From Bacteroidota bacterium (GTDB lineage Bacteria; Bacteroidota; Bacteroidia; Bacteroidales; FEN-979), in contig JAPLDF010000009.1 of the NCBI GenBank assembly GCA_026391835.1, positions 60,649 through 124,648 of the forward strand: DNA of 64,000 bases. Direction: 5' to 3'. A model generated the notes under the pieces. The model saw only the letters and a list, made by a program, of their open reading frames with translations. It was not told where the DNA came from and did no database searches. Of the stretch, positions 21,001 through 29,397 are shown piece by piece; the stretch's first letter is position 1, and every line of letters starts with the position of its first letter. Made by a program: the position numbers and the translations under genes.

Positions 21001-21099
21001 AACATGAAACTGAGAGCCGGCCAGATAAAATCGGATATTGAAATTAACTCAAGTCCGGGCAAGGGAACCCAAATTAAATTGGTGGTGCGGTTAAAGTAA
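18034..21099 (+). CDS. Two-component regulator propeller / Y_Y_Y domain sensor histidine kinase (HisKA_3 type)
   Basis: 1021 aa; repeated IWIGT...GL propeller motifs, C-terminal RIARDLHDDVGSTLSSISILSDILAQQ H-box and ATPase motif SDDGKGFDP. Confidence 0.94.
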   Translation: MSNQFFHRLVFIIVFTFTMILLNAQEEVMHFTHLTRANGLPSNRTRCVMQDFQGYIWIGTDNGLVRFDGRYMTVFSHERNNPSSLIDICINSLFETRDSLLLIGTIDGLSIYDPFDKKFSGSSIYQKGKDHFPVKSIHCFYEDRDGSIWIGTANGLVHMIRSPLGFKHCPLRKSDDKTNREYQFDFVTCIIQDPRDETKLLISTLGGILQFNKHSSTISHDYKKSINGLYSPVDLNLDAGRYLWSSGWGAGLNCLDLETGKWQEYPYDPLKPISIVGITKKSRDEFWLATINHGLGIFNKSDHSFSFHQKIAGDEKSLLTNSVVKIKYLNNKKDIWILSDDGINILNQQYKSFRNVSIPSENNYINSFFRDEKTGHLYIGSSDCKGLFDWNEKKKNWSLIPPDGSRRENGLGILVLYKDTRSVLWIGTRSGLRFFDPATRKLVTFRMPDGNSLTLKDPWVSAILEDNRSNLWIGTRSEGVIRLDSTRTHFFHYRHNPHDPSSISDGGRIHSICPDKFNNIWIATDNGVSIYIPRNDCFRNDIMDSLLRFGVTKRWISEIVRDTLGRMWMTVDAAGLIRVEIMAKGGFRFKLFNTSNGLNDPSPGRMVTDAKGGIWMINYGLLYINPYDESIRLFNEHNGLNRPLSYDESFYIDPEGNIYIGGRDNFEIINIRDLDFTPLTIKLLLESMEINGKNVALGNPADPDHPRLLSAGQNNLLFRYTGICFQDVEQILFRYKMEGYDHDWIMAGTGREARYTNLPPGKYRFVFQVSNRGIWLDQESSFRLVIRPFFWKTWWFVLLVILIAGFILYSIYRYKISELLQLERLRTRIARDLHDDVGSTLSSISILSDILAQQVENPQSARMLGTIGSNAHKMLEKIDDIVWIVNPTNDKFQNLGLRIREFAIPLFESKNIRSEIRFDKQMNTLQLPMETRRNIYLIAKEAVNNAVKYADCSLVIINFRKENPGLIMEFSDDGKGFDPDAPTSRNGVKNMKLRAGQIKSDIEINSSPGKGTQIKLVVRLK

Positions 21100-21172
21100 A
21101 AAAACAAACCATATAAATATACAGTTGCAATCCGCACGTTTCAATCGTAATTTTGCATACCAAGCGTTAAAA

Positions 21173-21811
21173 GTGAAAATCAAGGTTTCCATATACGAAG
21201 ACAACGACGCCTTGCGCGAAAGTCTCTCATACCTGGTGCTGGGAACAGGAACACTGGAGTTGACGGGGGCTTATCCCGATTGCTTAAAGGTAATGGAAAA
21301 CTGTGTTGTGGCCAAGCCGGACGTCATCCTGATGGATATTGACATGCCCGGAATTTCGGGAATTGAAGCCACAGCCATGATCAAGGCGACATTCCCTGAG
21401 ATCAATATCATGATCCTTACAATTTTTGAGGACAAAAATAAAGTGTTTGATGCTTTGTGTGCCGGTGCTACCGGCTATATGCTGAAAAAATCATCCGCGG
21501 TGGAGATCATCGAAGCCATTGGGGAGTTGCACAACGGCGGCTCGCCCATGACCGGAGAAATCGCCCGGAAAGTATTTGACTTTTTTTCCAGCCCCGCTAT
21601 TTCAAAAAACAATGATTATGCCCTTTCGTCAAGGGAGTTCGACATTCTGAAGTGCCTCGTTGAAGGTGACAGCTACAAAATGATCGCCGATGCCTGCTGT
21701 ATCTCTATGGGAACCGTGCGTTTTCACATCAACAATATCTACAAAAAGCTTCATGTCAATTCAAAGTCCGAAGCGGTGATAAAGGCATTGAAGGAGAGGC
21801 TGGTGAGGTAG
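21173..21811 (+). CDS. NarL/LuxR-family response regulator
   Basis: Receiver motifs VSIYEDNDALRESL, DVILMDIDMPGISGIEA; HTH LSSREFDILKCLVEGDSYKMIADACCISMGTVRFHINNIYKKL. ORF track begins at TTG 21125; GTG at 21173 fits receiver domains better. Confidence 0.93.
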   Translation: MKIKVSIYEDNDALRESLSYLVLGTGTLELTGAYPDCLKVMENCVVAKPDVILMDIDMPGISGIEATAMIKATFPEINIMILTIFEDKNKVFDALCAGATGYMLKKSSAVEIIEAIGELHNGGSPMTGEIARKVFDFFSSPAISKNNDYALSSREFDILKCLVEGDSYKMIADACCISMGTVRFHINNIYKKLHVNSKSEAVIKALKERLVR

Positions 21812-21816
21812 GATGA

Positions 21817-21864
21817 GTCACAAAGTCACAAAGTCACAGAGTCACAGAGTCACAGGGTCACAGA
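21817..21864 (+). repeat. Octanucleotide array, 6 units of GTCACARA/GTCACAGG (left arm of inverted pair)
   Basis: gtcacaaa gtcacaaa gtcacaga gtcacaga gtcacagg gtcacaga read directly; starts 6 nt after the response-regulator stop. Confidence 0.97.
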
Positions 21865-21911
21865 GTTGAGGATTGTTGATTTTTTTTTCATTTTTTGTAT
21901 TACCTTTTTAA

Positions 21912-21944
21912 ATATTCCGGATTAAGCATAAAAAAACGGAATAT
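21912..21944 (+). promoter_or_regulatory. Perfect 8-bp inverted repeat overlapping the start codon of the four-helix-bundle gene
   Basis: ATATTCCG (21912-21919) ... CGGAATAT (21937-21944), 17-nt loop; the right arm ends inside the ATG at 21943. Confidence 0.6.
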
Positions 21945-22297
21945 GAAAACACATAAGGAACTTGATCTATGGAAAGGCAGCATCGATTTTGTTGTTGAAA
22001 TGTACCAGCTGACGAAGGGTTTTCCCAGGGAGGAGATGTACGGAATAATAAGCCAGATCAGAAGAGCAGCGGTTTCAGTTGCTGCAAACATCAGCGAAGG
22101 AGCTGCGCGGGGTTATACCAGGGAATTTACCCGGTTTCTCAGAATAGCCCAGGGAAGTTTATCGGAAATTGAAAACACTGCTGTACCTGTCCTTAAAATT
22201 AGATTACCTGGATGAAGCGAGGTTTAAATCAATTGAGGGAAAAATATTTAAAATCAATGCCCAGCTCTCCGGCCTGATCAAAGCCATAAGCCCCTGA
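21943..22297 (+). pseudogene. Four-helix-bundle protein (S23 / 23S rRNA IVP family), apparent +1 frameshift near 22171-22175
   Basis: MKTHKELDLWKGSIDFVVEMYQLTKGFPREEMYGIISQIRRAAVSVAANISEGAARGYTREFTRFLRIAQGSLSEIE is family-typical. After GAAAA the frame gives an atypical short tail, whereas the shifted frame reads TLLYLSLKLDYLDEARFKSIEGKIFKINAQLSGLIKAISP* ending at 22297. Confidence 0.85.
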
Positions 22298-22322
22298 CCA
22301 GCTTTCCTTGCAATACAGCAAC

Positions 22323-22394
22323 TCTGTAGCTTTGTGACTCTGTGACTTTGTGACTTTGTGACTCTGTGACTCTGTGACTTTGTGACTCTGTGAC
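22323..22394 (-). repeat. Octanucleotide array, 9 units of T(T/C)TGTGAC (right arm, reverse complement of 21817-21864)
   Basis: tctgtagc tttgtgac tctgtgac tttgtgac tttgtgac tctgtgac tctgtgac tttgtgac tctgtgac read directly. Confidence 0.97.
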
Positions 22395-22486
22395 TTTTCC
22401 CTACCCCCAACCCAAGTCCTTTATCCGGTTGCGCATCCCTTTCTTCCTCTCTAATTTTGACTGGTCATTCATTAAAAACATATCCC

Positions 22487-23989
22487 ATGAAAAAATGCAT
22501 CATTTTGCCCGGCACCCGGCTGCCGGCAGGATTACAAACCACATTGAAAATTTTCGGGCGAAACCAACTCGTGGCACTTTTACTCTTTTTTCCCTGGTTT
22601 TCACCAGGTATGGCCGATAATGTGATAACCAGTGGAACAACGATGACAGTTTCGTCGGGGACCACGCTTATCTCCTCCGGAAATCTTGTGGTAAAAAACG
22701 GGGCAACGCTCAGCAATGCAGGAACCGTGATCCTGGAAAACGGACTTGCCAATGAAAATCCCACACCCAACTTATTGGGAACCGGTACAATAGTATGTAC
22801 TGGTGTTGCTCCACAAACAATTTCCGGACAAAACATTATCCAAAATTTTACGGTTAACAATGCCGCGGGAATTACGATTGGAGGAAATACCTTTGTCAAT
22901 GGGATCCTGGCCTTGGCCAGCGGGAAAGTCGCATTGGGGAGCAATAACCTGCTTTTGGGACCATCTGCAACTATTTCCGGGACCCCGTCAGCCTCTTTAA
23001 TGATCATTGTCACCGGCCCGGGTGAGCTTCGCAAGGAATTCCCTTCCGGATTTACCGGCAGTTTCACTTTCCCGGTGGGGGATAATACCGGTACTCCCGA
23101 ATATTCACCCGTAACCCTGAACTTTTCAGGTGGGACATTCCCCGCCGGAAACTATGCAGGTGTATCCCTGGCGAACAGCAAATACCCGGACCCAACTATT
23201 TTGGGCAATTTCCTGAACCGCTACTGGACCATCACTGAGTCGGGAATAACCGGTTTCACTTGCAATGCGGTCTTTCAATATGTTGCCGGAGATGTTACCG
23301 GCGATGAAAACAAGATATCCTGTACCAGGGTGGACCCCTTACCCTGGACGACCTATGGCCCGGCCAACACTACGTTGCACCAACTGGCAGCAACCGGAAT
23401 CACGACGTTCAGTTCTTTTACCGGTTTAAAGAGTTCCATCCCGCCTGCAAACCAGGAACTGGCCAACATCACTGTTCCAGACGGACTTACCACATGTTAT
23501 GATGCCACGCAGGTATTGACAGTGGCTGGCAATGGAAAAATATTCATCGTCGAAAACAACGGCAGTGTCACACTGGTGGCCGGGAACAGGATTTCAATTC
23601 TCCCAGGGACAAAGGTATACCCGGGGGGTTACCTGTTTGCCCATATTACCACCGACGGAACGTATTGTGGCGCTGCAAAGAATTCAATTGTTGCAGGCCT
23701 CAGCAACGGGGAAACCCTTGGGATAGAACCCGTGGTCAAAAATCAGCTGATTAAAGTTTATCCCAATCCCACAGTGGATATGGTCATTGTTGAGTTTTTT
23801 GAAGACAGTATTGCCAAGGGGGCCCAGGTAACCATTTACAATATGCATGGCAGCAGACTCCTGCAGAAAATCATCAATGGCGAAACCAGGGTTCAGTTCT
23901 CGCTTTCCGGTAAACCTGCTGGTATCTATATAGTGCAGGTGCAATCGGGCGACAAATCTGAGATCGCGAAGGTCATTAAATCAAATTGA
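22487..23989 (+). CDS. T9SS type A sorting domain protein
   Basis: ORF track start 22457; MKKCIILPG... at 22487 is the likely start. C-terminus KVYPNPTVDMVIVEF...SLSGKPAGIYIVQVQSGDKSEIAKVIKSN. Confidence 0.88.
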   Translation: MKKCIILPGTRLPAGLQTTLKIFGRNQLVALLLFFPWFSPGMADNVITSGTTMTVSSGTTLISSGNLVVKNGATLSNAGTVILENGLANENPTPNLLGTGTIVCTGVAPQTISGQNIIQNFTVNNAAGITIGGNTFVNGILALASGKVALGSNNLLLGPSATISGTPSASLMIIVTGPGELRKEFPSGFTGSFTFPVGDNTGTPEYSPVTLNFSGGTFPAGNYAGVSLANSKYPDPTILGNFLNRYWTITESGITGFTCNAVFQYVAGDVTGDENKISCTRVDPLPWTTYGPANTTLHQLAATGITTFSSFTGLKSSIPPANQELANITVPDGLTTCYDATQVLTVAGNGKIFIVENNGSVTLVAGNRISILPGTKVYPGGYLFAHITTDGTYCGAAKNSIVAGLSNGETLGIEPVVKNQLIKVYPNPTVDMVIVEFFEDSIAKGAQVTIYNMHGSRLLQKIINGETRVQFSLSGKPAGIYIVQVQSGDKSEIAKVIKSN

Positions 23990-24026
23990 AAATCACTCGG
24001 AATAATCTGTTATAAAACGTTTAACC

Positions 24027-25199
24027 ATGAAAAATTTATCTTTTTTGATCGTATTCATGCTGCTTTTTAGCAGCACATTACTCGCCCAGGTAGGCATCAA
24101 CACCGACAACCTTCCCCCTGATCCTTCGGCCGGGTTGGATGTGAATTTCAGCGACAAAGGCTTATTGCCTCCCCGGGTTGAACTTACCGCCCCTTATGTG
24201 GCAGCCCCTGTTGTTGCTCCTGCGACCGGACTGCTGGTATACAATACAGCCACCTCCGGCAATCCGCCGGATAATGTAGTTCCCGGATATTATTATTGGG
24301 ATGGCAACATGTGGAGGTCATTCGTTGCATCGGCAGGAACAAACGGCCAGACCCTTCGTTATGACGGAGGTAACTGGATCGCCAACAGTGTTTTATATAA
24401 TGACGGCACCAATATTGGCATCGGGTTGATCAACCCTACGCATAAATTAACTGTTGCCGGACCGGCTGAAACGGTAAGGCTGATTGGCCCGGGTGCATGG
24501 GGAAGTCTGGCAAAATTGAATTTTGGCGATGAAGATTATGTCAGCATTTCGGAGAATATTGACGACCACCTGTTGATTCATGCAAATGCAGGATTGGCAA
24601 TTATGGGAGGCAAAGTCGGCATAGGAACAACATCACCGGGCGAAATGCTGACCGTTGACGGTATGATTCACACCACCTCTGGCGGCGTCATGTTCCCTGA
24701 TGGTACAACTCAAACAACAGCTGCAGGAGCAAACGTTCACGCCATTGGTGAAAGTTACGGCGGGGGCATTGTGTTTTATGTGTCCACAGGAGGTCAGCAC
24801 GGGCTGATAGCAGCCGTTGCGGACCAAAGCACGGGTATTCAGTGGTATAATGGCAGTAATACGACAACAAATGCGGTGAGAGATGATGTTTTTGCAGGTC
24901 AGTCGAATACCGAGCGCATTATCATCAGTCAGGGAGCTGGAAGTTACGCCGCCCAGCTATGCGCTAATTTTAAAGGCGGATATTTCGGCGATTGGTATTT
25001 GCCTTCAAAATACGAATTGAACCTGTTATATCAACAAAAAGACATGGTTGGTGGTTTTGCCAGTGGACTCAGTGCCCTCTATTGGAGTTCCTCCGAAATG
25101 GATGTCAACAACGCATGGCTCCAAAATTTTGGCAACAGTGGCCAATATACCAATTTAAAAAGCAGTATATACTATATACGTGCGATCCGGGCATTTTAA
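24027..25199 (+). CDS. Secreted DUF1566-type protein, paralog 1
   Basis: Signal peptide MKNLSFLIVFMLLFSSTLLAQ; C-terminal GESYGGGIVFYVS...GDWYLPSKYELNLLYQQK...YWSSSEMD...IRAIRAF. Confidence 0.88.
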   Translation: MKNLSFLIVFMLLFSSTLLAQVGINTDNLPPDPSAGLDVNFSDKGLLPPRVELTAPYVAAPVVAPATGLLVYNTATSGNPPDNVVPGYYYWDGNMWRSFVASAGTNGQTLRYDGGNWIANSVLYNDGTNIGIGLINPTHKLTVAGPAETVRLIGPGAWGSLAKLNFGDEDYVSISENIDDHLLIHANAGLAIMGGKVGIGTTSPGEMLTVDGMIHTTSGGVMFPDGTTQTTAAGANVHAIGESYGGGIVFYVSTGGQHGLIAAVADQSTGIQWYNGSNTTTNAVRDDVFAGQSNTERIIISQGAGSYAAQLCANFKGGYFGDWYLPSKYELNLLYQQKDMVGGFASGLSALYWSSSEMDVNNAWLQNFGNSGQYTNLKSSIYYIRAIRAF

Positions 25200-25205
25200 C
25201 AAATT

Positions 25206-25273
25206 GCAACCTGTTAACCTGTTACTTTGTGACCTTGTGACTTTGTGACTTTGTGACTCTGTGACTCTGTGAC
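25206..25273 (+). repeat. Octanucleotide array (TGACTTTG/TGACTCTG), degenerate at its 5' end
   Basis: gcaacctg ttaacctg ttactttg tgaccttg tgactttg tgactttg tgactctg tgactctg; starts 7 nt after the stop of the preceding gene; same unit and orientation as 22323-22394. Confidence 0.93.
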
Positions 25274-25303
25274 TTTACACCCCATTTAATAAACCCCTTC
25301 ACC

Positions 25304-26467
25304 ATGAAAAATCTCATCGCTTCAATTTTGTCTTGTTTTCTTTTTGTCAGTGGAATGATGGCCCAGGTGGGTATCAATTCCGACAACCTCCCTCCCGATC
25401 CTTCGGCAGGAGTGGATGTAAGATTCTCTGTCAAAGGCTTATTGCCTCCCCGGGTTGAACTCTCCGCCTCCAATGTGGCCGATCCTGTTGTTTTTCCCGC
25501 AGAAGGATTATTTGTCTATAATACTGCAACTGCCGGCAATCCTCCTTTCAATGTAGTACCGGGATATTATTTCTGGGATGGGATCATGTGGAAGTCATTC
25601 GTTGCATCGGCCGGTACGAACGGTCAAACCCTGCGCAATGATGGAGGCAACTGGATCGCCAATAGTAATTTATACAATGACGGATCAAACATCGGCATTG
25701 GGCTAATCAACCCTACACATAAATTAACAATTGGAGGCACAACAGAGGCACTGCAGCTGATCGGTCCCGGCACTTTGGGAAGTGCTGCAAAATTGAATTT
25801 TGGCGATGCCGATTATGCTTATATATCTGAAGATACACACGACCATTTATTGGTTCATGCTTCAGCCGGTGCAGCAATTATGGCGGGATATGTTGGTATC
25901 GGAACAACAGCATTGGATCAGCAGTTGACTGTTGCCGGTAAAATTCAAACCACATCGGGTGGCGTCATGTTCCCCAATAACACTATTCAAACTTCGGCAG
26001 TGGCCAATGTGCACGCCATTGGTGAAACATATGGCGGGGGTGTTGTCTTTTATGTTTATGATGATGGACAGCACGGTTTAATCGCTGACAATTCCAGTAC
26101 AATCAGTTTTTTTCCATGGAATAATGGAAGTTTTACAACCACAAATGCGTTAAGAGATGATGTTTTTGCAGGAAAATTCAACACAGAGCGTATAAACATC
26201 AACCAGGGAGCTGGAAGCTATGCCGCCCAGATTTGCGCCAGCTACCAGGGTGGTGGTTACAGCGACTGGTATTTGCCTTCAAAATATGAATTGAATTTAT
26301 TATATCAGCAAAAAAGCGTGCTTCCCATTTTGTCAAGTGGGGGTTACTGGAGTTCAACTGAGTTTAATGCCGATTATGCCTGGATGCAGTATTTTACGAG
26401 TGGCCTGCAGGGCTTCACCGGTAAGGCCAGTTCATACATCTGTGTACTTGCCATCCGGGCTTTTTAA
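25304..26467 (+). CDS. Secreted DUF1566-type protein, paralog 2
   Basis: Full-length similarity to 24027..25199 (AQVGIN[TS]DNLPPDPSAG...GLLPPRVEL; DWYLPSKYELNLLYQQK; AIRAF*). Confidence 0.88.
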   Translation: MKNLIASILSCFLFVSGMMAQVGINSDNLPPDPSAGVDVRFSVKGLLPPRVELSASNVADPVVFPAEGLFVYNTATAGNPPFNVVPGYYFWDGIMWKSFVASAGTNGQTLRNDGGNWIANSNLYNDGSNIGIGLINPTHKLTIGGTTEALQLIGPGTLGSAAKLNFGDADYAYISEDTHDHLLVHASAGAAIMAGYVGIGTTALDQQLTVAGKIQTTSGGVMFPNNTIQTSAVANVHAIGETYGGGVVFYVYDDGQHGLIADNSSTISFFPWNNGSFTTTNALRDDVFAGKFNTERININQGAGSYAAQICASYQGGGYSDWYLPSKYELNLLYQQKSVLPILSSGGYWSSTEFNADYAWMQYFTSGLQGFTGKASSYICVLAIRAF

Positions 26468-26548
26468 TGACAAGTGACAAGTGACAAGTGACAAGTGACG
26501 GGTTGGCATACCGACACTTGTCATTTGTCATTTGTACTTTGTCACTTG
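26468..26548. terminator. Inverted pair of 7-mer arrays (TGACAAG)n ... (CTTGTCA/TTTGTCA) between two convergent genes; likely bidirectional terminator or hairpin
   Basis: tgacaag x4 + tgacggg immediately after TAA of 25304..26467; cacttgtcatttgtcatttgtactttgtcacttgt runs up to the stop of the convergent gene (stop at 26549-26551). Confidence 0.8.
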
Positions 26549-27283
26549 TTACTGGATATTGCTCCTGATCTCCGAATTGTAATCATTGATCATATCCGCC
26601 CATTCGTCCATGGCAGTTTGCCAGGAACCTGCCCCATAAAGTTTTTCATAGGTGGACCTGGGACCGGGGTCTTTTTGCCAGTCAACGTAGGTATCGAAAC
26701 TCCATACGATGGCTACATCCGGCATATCCTTTCCGTGCAGGTTATTTTCCAGCACGATAAATGCAGTTTTGCCATCCGATCCGTACACCTTTTTCAGCTT
26801 TTCGCACAGGGCCTTAAACCGGTAATACTGCTTGGGCTTCAGGTCAATGCCCCAGGTTTCATAGTGTTTTGATTTTCTGAAGATATCAAGGCCATACGAC
26901 AGATCTGCGTTGTAGTTCATAAAACCTGAGGCGCCATATTGTTCAATCATTCCATCAATGGTTGAATTCCAGTCCTGGTCGTGTCCGCCCTCTTTTGCAA
27001 GCGGGTTATCCAGTGAACTGTATGGCACCGGGCCCTGCACCCAGACATACCAACCGGCTTTCGGCCCGTATTCGATCTTCCTTAACCCGGCCACATGGGG
27101 CCCTTCGGGGTGAAATTTTTTGTTGTGCGCCACAACTGCCGCTTCAAACTTGTCCTCCATGCCTCTTTTCGGCATCAGCATTAAAGTTTCAATAGCCATC
27201 GGGGTTTTCAAGGAATCGGATTGTGCAAATGAGGTCATCCCAATGGATCCTGCAAGCATAAACATTAACATATAGTTTTTCAT
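26549..27283 (-). CDS. Secreted protein of unknown function
   Basis: ORF 26549..27361; likely start at 27283 (MKNYMLMFMLAGSIGMTSFAQ signal peptide). Confidence 0.8.
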   Translation of the reverse strand: MKNYMLMFMLAGSIGMTSFAQSDSLKTPMAIETLMLMPKRGMEDKFEAAVVAHNKKFHPEGPHVAGLRKIEYGPKAGWYVWVQGPVPYSSLDNPLAKEGGHDQDWNSTIDGMIEQYGASGFMNYNADLSYGLDIFRKSKHYETWGIDLKPKQYYRFKALCEKLKKVYGSDGKTAFIVLENNLHGKDMPDVAIVWSFDTYVDWQKDPGPRSTYEKLYGAGSWQTAMDEWADMINDYNSEIRSNIQ

Positions 27284-27502
27284 ATAAACGTTTTTAAATG
27301 AATAGTTTGTTGGTTGTAAAAAATCGGGGAAAGATACAACAATTTTATTATTTAAAAACAATCCAAATAAATACCGTTAACGACGAGGATCAGAAGGAAA
27401 TCCTGAGTGGGGGGCAAGACAGGACAAGACAGGCTAATTAACGAACCTGTTGTGACCCACTGATTGCCAGATTTATAGAAGCGGACAGAAAAACAGGAAG
27501 TA

Positions 27503-29209
27503 TTATTTCAGCTTCACCAGCCTGGCAGTTTCTGTGTTTACCCCGGCCGAAACCCGGCATACATAAAATCCTGCAGGCAGGAGGGCGTCGGAAAAATCCA
27601 CCATATATGTTCCAGCAGGCTGGCTTTTCTCAACCAGCGTCCGGATCACCTCTCCATAAATATTGCAGACGGAGACTTTCACACGGCAGTTATCCTGGAT
27701 GCTGTATTGAATAGTGGTTTGATCGCGGAAAGGATTTGGAAACGCTGACACTGAAATGTTTCGATTTTCCGGACTTTCATCTGTTCCGACAATTGTGGGG
27801 ATAATGTGGGTATAGTATACATCCTGTTCGTCGTTGAGCGTATTGGCCCATGCAAGGTGTGCTCCGGCATCATCGGATACCATGTCGTAATAATCTCCCA
27901 TTTTTTCCTGCTGCGGGTAACCCACAGATGGATCGAAGGCCTCGGAGATTTTTTTATTGATCGACCATGTTTCACCCTGGTCGCTTGAGTAACAGTAATA
28001 AAGAGAAGATAAAAAAGTCCCGGGAAAGTCACGTGTATCCAGCCAGATCACATCGATACGGCCGTTTGGTGCAACCGACATGGTGCCGAACCACTGGTAA
28101 TTGCCAATGACAGGGTCATTGTTGAGACGTTTCGGCGCTTCAAACGTAGCCCCGCCGTCGGTGCTTCTCGCAAACATCACATCTGCAGGATCCCACACCG
28201 AGATCCTTGCCACCGATGCCACCACGTAAACATTCCCCCTGCCGGGGCCATCTGAACGGTCAACGTCAATGCTTACCTGGCCAAGGATGCCAACAGGATT
28301 GATGGGATCCTGTCCCACGATATATCCGTCCATGTCGACAAGTGTCGCATAATTCCAGGTAATCGAGGAGCCGGCTGTTTGCGCATTGGTTGATTTTACA
28401 ACAACAACACCGTCTGAAGATGCGGCACCCGAGATGTATAACTCCCCGGAAGGGCCAACCGCCATGGTTCCCCAGTAAGGATATCCGTCAACCTCCACAC
28501 AATCTTCATAGGTTGCACCTGCATCGGCCGACCGGGTGAAAAACCCGGGCTGGCAGGAGGTGTAAGCGGAATTCCAGCAGGAATAAACATTTCCGGTTCC
28601 CTGCCCGTCGGTGCGGTCAATGGTCATCCATTGCTTGTCGCCCCCGTGTGCGCTGGTTCCCGCATCCCATGTGGCGCCCCCGTTAATGCTTTTAAACACG
28701 TTGCAGGTATAGTCACCTGTTACGGTTGTCAGGCTGTTGTAAAAGAAGTTTCCGGCCCTGTCGAAGTCCAGTACCGGATCGGACCTGAAAATCGTCGGCT
28801 CCAGCACGCCCGGGAAGGTCCAGTTCAGGCCTCCGTTTGTGGAGTATCCGTATCCCGCCTGCCTGAAGTTGTTGTTCACATCGTCGAATTGCCGCCAGCC
28901 TACAACGATATGGTCAGGGTTGGTGGGATCAACGGCAAGGGAAGGTTCGTTGGCTGCATCCCCAAGGATGTTGTTGCCGCTTGCATCCACGTTTACCTGC
29001 CTGGTAATGAAGCCTGGCCCGTCAACATTGTGCGCCGGGGATGTTTTAAGCGTTCCGCCCTTTGGTGCCGAATAAGACTGATCGGGCAACTCATGATGCA
29101 TCCGTGATTTTTCAACGGAAGGAATACGGATGTTCTGGCTGAAAGAGGCCGGCGGGCATATCAGCAGGATTGCCATAAAGGCAATAACGGGGAGCTGGAA
29201 ATTTTTCAT
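27503..29209 (-). CDS. Secreted BNR/sialidase-superfamily protein with T9SS type A sorting domain
   Basis: MKNFQLPVIAFMAILLICPPASFSQ; repeats YSTNGGLNWTFPG, RSTDGGATFEAP, SSDQGETWS; C-terminus AFPNPFRDQTTIQYSI...GFYVCRVSAGVNTETARLVKLK. Confidence 0.9.
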   Translation of the reverse strand: MKNFQLPVIAFMAILLICPPASFSQNIRIPSVEKSRMHHELPDQSYSAPKGGTLKTSPAHNVDGPGFITRQVNVDASGNNILGDAANEPSLAVDPTNPDHIVVGWRQFDDVNNNFRQAGYGYSTNGGLNWTFPGVLEPTIFRSDPVLDFDRAGNFFYNSLTTVTGDYTCNVFKSINGGATWDAGTSAHGGDKQWMTIDRTDGQGTGNVYSCWNSAYTSCQPGFFTRSADAGATYEDCVEVDGYPYWGTMAVGPSGELYISGAASSDGVVVVKSTNAQTAGSSITWNYATLVDMDGYIVGQDPINPVGILGQVSIDVDRSDGPGRGNVYVVASVARISVWDPADVMFARSTDGGATFEAPKRLNNDPVIGNYQWFGTMSVAPNGRIDVIWLDTRDFPGTFLSSLYYCYSSDQGETWSINKKISEAFDPSVGYPQQEKMGDYYDMVSDDAGAHLAWANTLNDEQDVYYTHIIPTIVGTDESPENRNISVSAFPNPFRDQTTIQYSIQDNCRVKVSVCNIYGEVIRTLVEKSQPAGTYMVDFSDALLPAGFYVCRVSAGVNTETARLVKLK

Positions 29210-29397
29210 AATACAAAAATACGCATTATTTCACTTAATTCCCATTGGGACCGTGCTCATTTTTAGCGGTTCGGGATGCCCACAGGCAGGTTTTTAACCG
29301 AAAAAGGAACAATGAAGAACGGGGAGTGAAGGATGGGGAGTGAAATGTGAAAAATAAATGGAGGTAACGATTATTCCATATTTTTGCAGGATAAAAT

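Noticed and set aside
21943-22297. Diversity-generating retroelement (four-helix-bundle proteins resemble Avd)
   Set aside because: No reverse transcriptase ORF or template/variable repeat pair was seen in the window.
21817-22394. Possible CRISPR array
   Set aside because: Units are contiguous 8-mers without spacers and there are no cas genes.
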